Positions 59,665-64,000 of a stretch of DNA of 64,000 nt are shown here, piece by piece. The notes below the pieces were generated by a model. That model saw nothing but the letters and a program-made list of their open reading frames with translations, was not told where the DNA came from and did no database searches. This stretch comes from Arthrobacter sp. (GTDB taxonomy: Bacteria > Actinomycetota > Actinomycetes > Actinomycetales > Micrococcaceae): the NCBI RefSeq assembly GCF_031179985.1, contig NZ_JAPSHJ010000009.1, positions 1 through 64,000 on the forward strand. Direction: 5' to 3'. Every line of letters starts with the position of its first letter. Positions within the stretch are counted from its first letter, which is position 1. The position numbers and the translations under genes are program-made.

Positions 59665-59885
59665 GACCCCAAATGTACTTCATGTGTAAAACAGTCGAGG
59701 ACCGAATCCGTCCTCAAGCGGTCATAGGATCCGGTTACTGAGGTGGTCAGCAAACTTCGTGATCCGCAGGGAAACCACATGCTGAGGGCTGGCACTGCGC
59801 CTGACCGGTGTTTCCTGGCCTGATTCACGTGGCTGGAATCTTTTGGCCGGGGAGGTCTGGAGCAGGACAGTGGCAGCCCTGTCGG

Positions 59886-60053
59886 TCAGAAATTGCGGAG
59901 TGTGTAGTTGGTGCTTGGCAGGTCCATGGCTTTCCAGTCAGGGTGGGACTGCTCGCGGGGAGTGTGGCCCCTGCCGTCACCCAAAATGCTGGTCAGGGTG
60001 GCGGGAAGTACGACGAGGAGAAGGACGATGAGTACAACAGCGATGATTTCCAT
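59886..60053 (-). CDS. Small single-pass membrane protein
   Basis: A 55-residue protein: MEIIAVVLIVLLLVVLPATL forms one membrane helix, followed by a hydrophilic tail with GDGRGHTPREQSH. An AGGAGAAGGA ribosome-binding site stands just before the ATG, and codon use is like its neighbours. I know of similar short proteins in Arthrobacter genomes but no function. Apart from this gene, the stretch 59665-59885 holds only a short hairpin (GAGGAC/GTCCTC, 59697-59715). Confidence 0.75.
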   Translation of the reverse strand: MEIIAVVLIVLLLVVLPATLTSILGDGRGHTPREQSHPDWKAMDLPSTNYTLRNF

Positions 60054-60145
60054 GACTCAATCCTTCTCCTGGCATGCATCACGGAACAGTGGCAGAAATG
60101 CCCAAAAAGCTATAATTCCTGCCAACCTTCTGCCATACTGATGTC

Positions 60146-61114
60146 ATGCTTAAATCGGTGGCGGTAATCGTTGTCCCTCACTTCTCGCTCTTCGAGTTCG
60201 GCACGGCCTACGAGGTTTTTGGAATCGACAGATCGGCGCGTGAAGGGGGAGTGCCGGCCTTTGATTTCCGTGTCTGCGCCCCCGAACCCGGAGACATCCC
60301 GCTCAAGGGCGGCCTGTCAATGAACGTCACTCTGGGGCTGGAGGCCACGGCCGACGCCGATCTGGTGATTATGACTCCCTACGGCCGGGATGAAGATGTG
60401 CACGAAGACGTGCTGGAAGCCTTGCGCGCAGCGCATGCCCGGGGAGCCTGGGTCATGTCCATCTGTTCCGGAGCCTTCGCACTGGCCAGGGCGGGGCTCC
60501 TGGATGGTCGCCGCTGCACCACCCACTGGCACTATTCCAACGAGCTTGCCGCCAGATACCCGGACGTGATCGTTGATGAGAATGTGCTGTACGTCCAGGA
60601 CGGGAACCTTGTGACGAGTGCCGGTACTGCCGCCGGAATCGATGCCAGCCTGCACCTTGTCCGCGTTGAGCTCGGGGCAGGCGTGGCTGCCTCGATTGCA
60701 CGGGACATGGTGGTTCCTCCGCATCGCGACGGCGGTCAGGCCCAGTTCATCGAACGCCCCATGCCGAGCTGTGGATCGGCTCCCATGGAGGAGTTGCTGC
60801 GGTGGATGGTGATGCATTTGGACGAGGAACATACTGTCAATGAGTTGGCCAACCGTCTGCATATGTCGCCCCGGACGTTCGCCCGCCGGTTCCGTTCCGA
60901 AACGGGAACCACTCCGGCGGCGTGGCTGAATTCGCAGCGCGTTCTGAGGGCACAGGAATTGCTCGAAGCCACTGACTTGAACATCGATGAGATTGCCCGT
61001 GAAGCAGGGTTCGGCCACTCCGTTTTGCTGCGGCACCATTTCGCCAAGGTTCTCGACACGAGCCCGCAGCTGTACCGGAGGACCTTCAGGGGGCAGCTGG
61101 CCTCAGCCGTATAG
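60146..61114 (+). CDS. GlxA/FtrA-type AraC-family regulator with DJ-1/PfpI domain
   Basis: A 322-residue regulator. Residues 1-175 form a DJ-1/PfpI-like domain with the elbow sequence MSICSGAFALARAGLLDGRRCTTHW, keeping the cysteine. Residues about 215-320 form the AraC HTH (VNELANRLHMSPRTFARRFRSETGTTP and LNIDEIAREAGFGHSVLLRHHF). The effector is unknown. It starts at ATG 60146 and ends six bases from the convergent small gene. Confidence 0.91.
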   Translation: MLKSVAVIVVPHFSLFEFGTAYEVFGIDRSAREGGVPAFDFRVCAPEPGDIPLKGGLSMNVTLGLEATADADLVIMTPYGRDEDVHEDVLEALRAAHARGAWVMSICSGAFALARAGLLDGRRCTTHWHYSNELAARYPDVIVDENVLYVQDGNLVTSAGTAAGIDASLHLVRVELGAGVAASIARDMVVPPHRDGGQAQFIERPMPSCGSAPMEELLRWMVMHLDEEHTVNELANRLHMSPRTFARRFRSETGTTPAAWLNSQRVLRAQELLEATDLNIDEIAREAGFGHSVLLRHHFAKVLDTSPQLYRRTFRGQLASAV

Positions 61115-61120
61115 TCCGCC

Positions 61121-61426
61121 TCAGCGCCTTCCGTCCTTGTTTCGGGCAGCCTCCGCAGCAGCCCGGGTGTTGTCCACAAGAATGCGCCATGGGCCGGTGA
61201 CAGCCCGCTCCGGAAGCGTGGCCCGGTGCTGTCCGGCGCGGATGGAGTACATGAAGCGGTCGGGCTGGTTGCCGCCGCCATCCTCGTCCCGTCCAGGTAT
61301 CGCGTCCCAGGGACAGGCTGCGATGAGGGGCTCCCAGCGGCTTTTGTCCGCAGGGGTTACAGCCTTCACGCTCCACTCACGGGTCAGCGCAGCGATGCCG
61401 CCGCTGCGCTGGACGGTGATTTTCAT
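61121..61426 (-). CDS. Emfourin-like M4 metalloprotease inhibitor
   Basis: A 101-residue protein with no signal peptide: MKITVQRSGGIAALTREWSV at the start and a C-terminal QHRATLPERAVTGPWRILVD. Size, N-terminal strand pattern and gene order fit emfourin, the protein inhibitor encoded beside protealysin-like M4 proteases. It lies 83 bases downstream of the M4 protease gene on the same strand. Confidence 0.82.
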   Translation of the reverse strand: MKITVQRSGGIAALTREWSVKAVTPADKSRWEPLIAACPWDAIPGRDEDGGGNQPDRFMYSIRAGQHRATLPERAVTGPWRILVDNTRAAAEAARNKDGRR

Positions 61427-61509
61427 GGCCTGGTTCCTGTGCTTCCGGTACTGCCGGACCGCTTTGGGTGCTTCCTTCAGGGGAGTTCACTCTGTGCAGG
61501 CGGCGTCTC

Positions 61510-62553
61510 TTATAGCTTTACCTTGACAGTTTCCCATGCCAGCTTCACGGCGTCATGTTCCTTTGAAGCTGCTCCGAACAGCTCCTCTGCCGAGGCCAGA
61601 GTTACCTTGGCGAAGGCCCGGAACGTAGTGTCGGCCTTAAGCGAGCCGCTCGTGAGGGCGTCGTACCAGATGCGGCCAGGCGAGTCCCATGCATAACCGC
61701 CCAAACTTGAGGCCACGAGGTAGAACGCCCGGTTTGGTATGCCGGAGTTGATGTGTACTCCGCCGTTGTCGGCGCTGGTCCGTACATAAGAATCCATCGA
61801 GTCCGGCTGCGGATCTTTGCCCAGTACGTCATCGTCATATGCCGTTCCCGGAGCTTTCATAGAGCGCAGGGCAGAACCTTCAACCTGGGACGTAAAAAGG
61901 CCTTCTCCAATAAGCCAGCTGGCTTCCGCAGCTGTTTGCTGGGCGACGAACTGCTCCACCAGGGCGCCAAAGACGTCAGACAGGGATTCGTTGATCGCTC
62001 CGGCCTGGTTACGGTAGGCGAGACCGGCTGAGTGCTGTGTGACTCCGTGAGCCAACTCGTGGCCGATAACGCTGAGGGAAAGAGTGAAGCGCTGAAAGAT
62101 CTCCCCGTCCCCGTCACCGAAAACCATTTGTGATCCGTCCCAGAAGGCGTTGTCGTACAGCTTTCCGAAGTGAACCGTCGCGTCAAGCGGGAGGCCCTGT
62201 GCGTCTATGGAATTGCGTCCGAACACGTCCGCATAGAGCCGGTGCGTATGGCCGAGTCCATCGTAGGCCTCGTCGGCGGCCGGATCACCGGTAGCTGGTT
62301 CGCCTTCCTTCCTGACTACATTGCCCGGCAGTATTTCCGCTTCCTGGGCATCGTAAACGGTCCTTTGCGGAGGGCCCGCTTTCACGTGCCGAACACCGGG
62401 AGGAAGGCCGGGGGAGGGCTGTGCCCGCGCGGCCTGGACGCTTTTGACGTGAAGCAGCGCTTCCTTGGCCGCCCTCGCCGCCGCCGAGAATTGTGGCGCG
62501 TCCTGTGCCGCCACCCGCTTAAGGATGTACGGCGGAATGATCGAACAGTACAT
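61510..62553 (-). CDS. Protealysin-like M4 family metalloprotease
   Basis: A 347-residue thermolysin-family protease. HELAH (165-169) and Glu189 in INESLSDVFG form the zinc site; GGVHINSGIPNRAFYLVA carries the transition-state histidine region. The N-terminus MYCSIIPPYILKRVA is the short propeptide motif of protealysin-type enzymes, and there is no signal peptide. The ATG at 62553 follows AAGGGG. The gene is paired with the emfourin-like inhibitor. Confidence 0.92.
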   Translation of the reverse strand: MYCSIIPPYILKRVAAQDAPQFSAAARAAKEALLHVKSVQAARAQPSPGLPPGVRHVKAGPPQRTVYDAQEAEILPGNVVRKEGEPATGDPAADEAYDGLGHTHRLYADVFGRNSIDAQGLPLDATVHFGKLYDNAFWDGSQMVFGDGDGEIFQRFTLSLSVIGHELAHGVTQHSAGLAYRNQAGAINESLSDVFGALVEQFVAQQTAAEASWLIGEGLFTSQVEGSALRSMKAPGTAYDDDVLGKDPQPDSMDSYVRTSADNGGVHINSGIPNRAFYLVASSLGGYAWDSPGRIWYDALTSGSLKADTTFRAFAKVTLASAEELFGAASKEHDAVKLAWETVKVKL

Positions 62554-62646
62554 GGAATACCCCTTGCCTCTTGACCCGCGCCTCTTGACCCGCTGTCTCC
62601 TTGAAATCAGCCTACGAGGGGGCAGCGACTTTTTTGCGGTGGCACA

Positions 62647-62686
62647 GCAAAAGCCCGCCAATTCGTTGAACTGACGGGCTTTCGGG
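62647..62686 (-). terminator. Terminator after tRNA-Arg
   Basis: On the minus strand AAAGCCCGTCA pairs with TGGCGGGCTTT (one G-T pair) around an 11-base loop, ending in TTTTG. It lies directly after the tRNA. Confidence 0.8.
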
Positions 62687-62688
62687 TG

Positions 62689-62761
62689 TGCCCTCGATAG
62701 GATTCGAACCTACGACCTTCTGCTCCGGAGGCAGACGCTCTATCCCCTGAGCTACGAGGGC
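62689..62761 (-). tRNA. tRNA-Arg (anticodon CCG)
   Basis: GCCCTCG pairs with CGAGGGC in the acceptor stem; AGCTCAGGGGATAGAGC is the D-arm, TCTGCCTCCGGAGCAGA the anticodon arm with CCG, and TAGGTTCGAATCCTA the T-arm. CCA is not encoded (the discriminator A is followed by CAC). It reads CGG arginine codons. Confidence 0.97.
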
Positions 62762-62857
62762 ATTTCAGGGACCCAGCCTTACCGGCGGGACGTCCTAGAG
62801 CTTAGCAGGAACGTAGCCCTGAAGGGAAAACCAGCGCCTCCTGACAGTCGGCGTTCG

Positions 62858-64000
62858 TCAATAGCCGGCAAAAGAATCAGTACGTACCTTTTTAGCCCCT
62901 GCCCGCCGGGCCGCGGAACGCAGGGATCGAACGCTGGCAGGCGAGCCGGAAATGTAGACCTCACGCTCTGAAATGTCCGGCACAAGCTCTTTCAGGGCGG
63001 GCCCATCGAGCCGGGCGGAGCGGCCCGGGCCGGCGCCGGCTACTGCCTGCACAGAACCCTCCAAGCGTGAGGCACCGTCCGGCGCAGGGCCAGCGATGGC
63101 ATTGTGGAACGACCGTGGCGGCGCAGATCCGTCCGAGAGCCGTACGATGACTCGCGCCCCTGACTTTTCCAGCTCGTCGGCGTAGGCGAGTTCGGCGGCG
63201 TTCTTGGCGAGGTACAGCAGCACCACATCACGTTCGCGGGCAGCACCGGCATTAAGGTGTGCCAGGAACGGAGTGATACCGATCCCTGCGGCGATCAGCA
63301 GTACGGGAACAGAAGGGTCACGCGGCATGACAAAGTCCCCACCCACAGCCGTGGCGGTCACGGTGTCCCCTGGCTCCAAGGAGTGGAGCGCGCGCTTGGC
63401 AGCGGAGAGGGGTTCAGCGGTGCCGACGCCGAAGGAAACCTCCGGATCGTCCGGGGAGCTGGTGACGCTGAAGACACGGCGGCGACCCTTCCCATCGGAG
63501 CCGCTGTGCGGGAGGTTCAGTTCCATGTATTGACCGGGGGTGAACCTGACGGAGCGTTCCGGACGGAAGGTGAATTCCGTCGTCGTAGGCGTGAGTGGGC
63601 GCGAGCCTTGGAAGTGAAGCCGGATACCGCCGCGCTGGCCCGCGAAGAAGGCGACCAGGTTGCCCAACAGCAACGCCAGCTCCGGGGAATTCGCCACAAA
63701 CCCGAAGTTGTACGGCAAGGCAAAGACAACACCTACGACGGCGGCGAGCCCCAGCTGCTGCCATCGGCGGGGCGGCAAGGTCAGTGGCTCGGTGAGCATA
63801 AAACCGACAAAAAACAGTATGGGCCGCTGGGCAAGGGGCTGCCACAGGGCCGCCCCGGCCGACATCCCTGCGCGTAATAGTTCAACCGCCACGATTGAAG
63901 TGGAGACGACAACGAACACAAGGCCCATAATCATCTTCCTGGTCCGGTAAAGCACCAGCAGGATGCCCGGAACCAGGAGCAGGAGCATCGAAGGGGTGGC
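62858..64000 (-). CDS. Membrane-anchored ferredoxin-reductase-type oxidoreductase, N-terminus cut by window edge
   Basis: At least 376 residues, open through the right edge. The first part is polytopic (several helices, including ILFFVGFMLTEPLTLPPRRWQQ, reminiscent of RnfD/NqrB-type membrane domains). The second half is an FNR-type flavoprotein: FTPGQYMELNL (FAD), VFSVTSSPD, AAGIGITPFLAHL (NAD(P)) and EVYISGSPASV. An ATG at 63988 could be a start, but the upstream codons (ATPS) remain open, so the true start is probably outside. It would carry electrons from NAD(P)H to an unknown acceptor. Confidence 0.82.
   Translation of the reverse strand, partial: ATPSMLLLLVPGILLVLYRTRKMIMGLVFVVVSTSIVAVELLRAGMSAGAALWQPLAQRPILFFVGFMLTEPLTLPPRRWQQLGLAAVVGVVFALPYNFGFVANSPELALLLGNLVAFFAGQRGGIRLHFQGSRPLTPTTTEFTFRPERSVRFTPGQYMELNLPHSGSDGKGRRRVFSVTSSPDDPEVSFGVGTAEPLSAAKRALHSLEPGDTVTATAVGGDFVMPRDPSVPVLLIAAGIGITPFLAHLNAGAARERDVVLLYLAKNAAELAYADELEKSGARVIVRLSDGSAPPRSFHNAIAGPAPDGASRLEGSVQAVAGAGPGRSARLDGPALKELVPDISEREVYISGSPASVRSLRSAARRAGAKKVRTDSFAGY

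Noticed and set aside
59808..60167. Plus-strand frame of 119 codons before the GlxA-type gene
   Set aside because: It overlaps the small membrane-protein gene on the minus strand, which has a better ribosome-binding site and protein-like sequence.

Overview
The window looks like a chromosomal segment of a high-GC Gram-positive actinobacterium, most likely an Arthrobacter/Pseudarthrobacter-type member of the Micrococcaceae. The lineage markers are a Kgd-type 2-oxoglutarate decarboxylase, a SigH/RsrA zinc anti-sigma pair, a 24-residue bL37 ribosomal protein, a GuaB1-type IMPDH relative, a SAM-IV riboswitch, paired CrcB proteins and frequent GTG/TTG starts with ATGA/TGATG overlaps. No phage, insertion sequence, CRISPR array or integrase was seen; the region reads as ordinary core chromosome with some regulatory surprises.

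Layout. Bases 1-11600 are a cell-envelope polysaccharide region: a polytopic membrane protein cut by the left edge, an NAD-dependent epimerase, a GT2 glycosyltransferase, two large GT-C/YfhO-like membrane proteins, and the dTDP-rhamnose genes (a fused RmlC-RmlD, RmlB, and a divergent RmlA). A secreted GH25 lysozyme-like protein with a long repetitive C-terminus follows (11584-14214). Bases 14497-19238 are a compact Tad-type pilus/secretion operon (ATPase, TadB, TadC, a pilin-like small protein and three TadE/G-like pseudopilins). Bases 19294-24881 are the classic actinobacterial prfB-ftsE-ftsX-M23 hydrolase-smpB-ssrA block.

Bases 25029-30526 hold a PDZ serine protease without a signal peptide and, on the minus strand, a possible operon led by a SAM-IV riboswitch (class V aminotransferase, methyltransferase, DtxR-family regulator, two fluoride channels, a small Cys-containing protein). 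Bases 30527-36000 hold doxX-aroA-rsgA-hisN, divergent from sigH-rsrA with a recognisable SigH-type promoter, followed by the bL37 gene. A PadR/DUF4097 pair with two palindromic operators and a degenerate SGNH-fold protein come next (36070-38201), then kgd and the divergent guaB1.

Bases 43909-46652 carry two CNNM/CorC membrane proteins behind a long leader that can form an interleaved (pseudoknot-type) structure. Bases 46691-50094 are a complete zinc-uptake system (Zur box, znuA, znuC, znuB and convergent zur). The remainder has an MBL-fold hydrolase, divergent sulfur genes (cds1-like desulfhydrase and a sulfurtransferase), an alcohol dehydrogenase with a HIT protein, an HrpA helicase behind a WYL regulator, a 55-residue membrane protein, a GlxA-type regulator, an emfourin-like inhibitor with a protealysin-like M4 protease, tRNA-Arg(CCG), and a ferredoxin-reductase-type membrane protein cut by the right edge.

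The best candidates for something not yet described are the structured leader at 43945-44247, the catalytically degenerate SGNH protein at 37602-38201, and the repeat region of the GH25 protein. Family assignments rest on reading motifs by eye; no database search was run.
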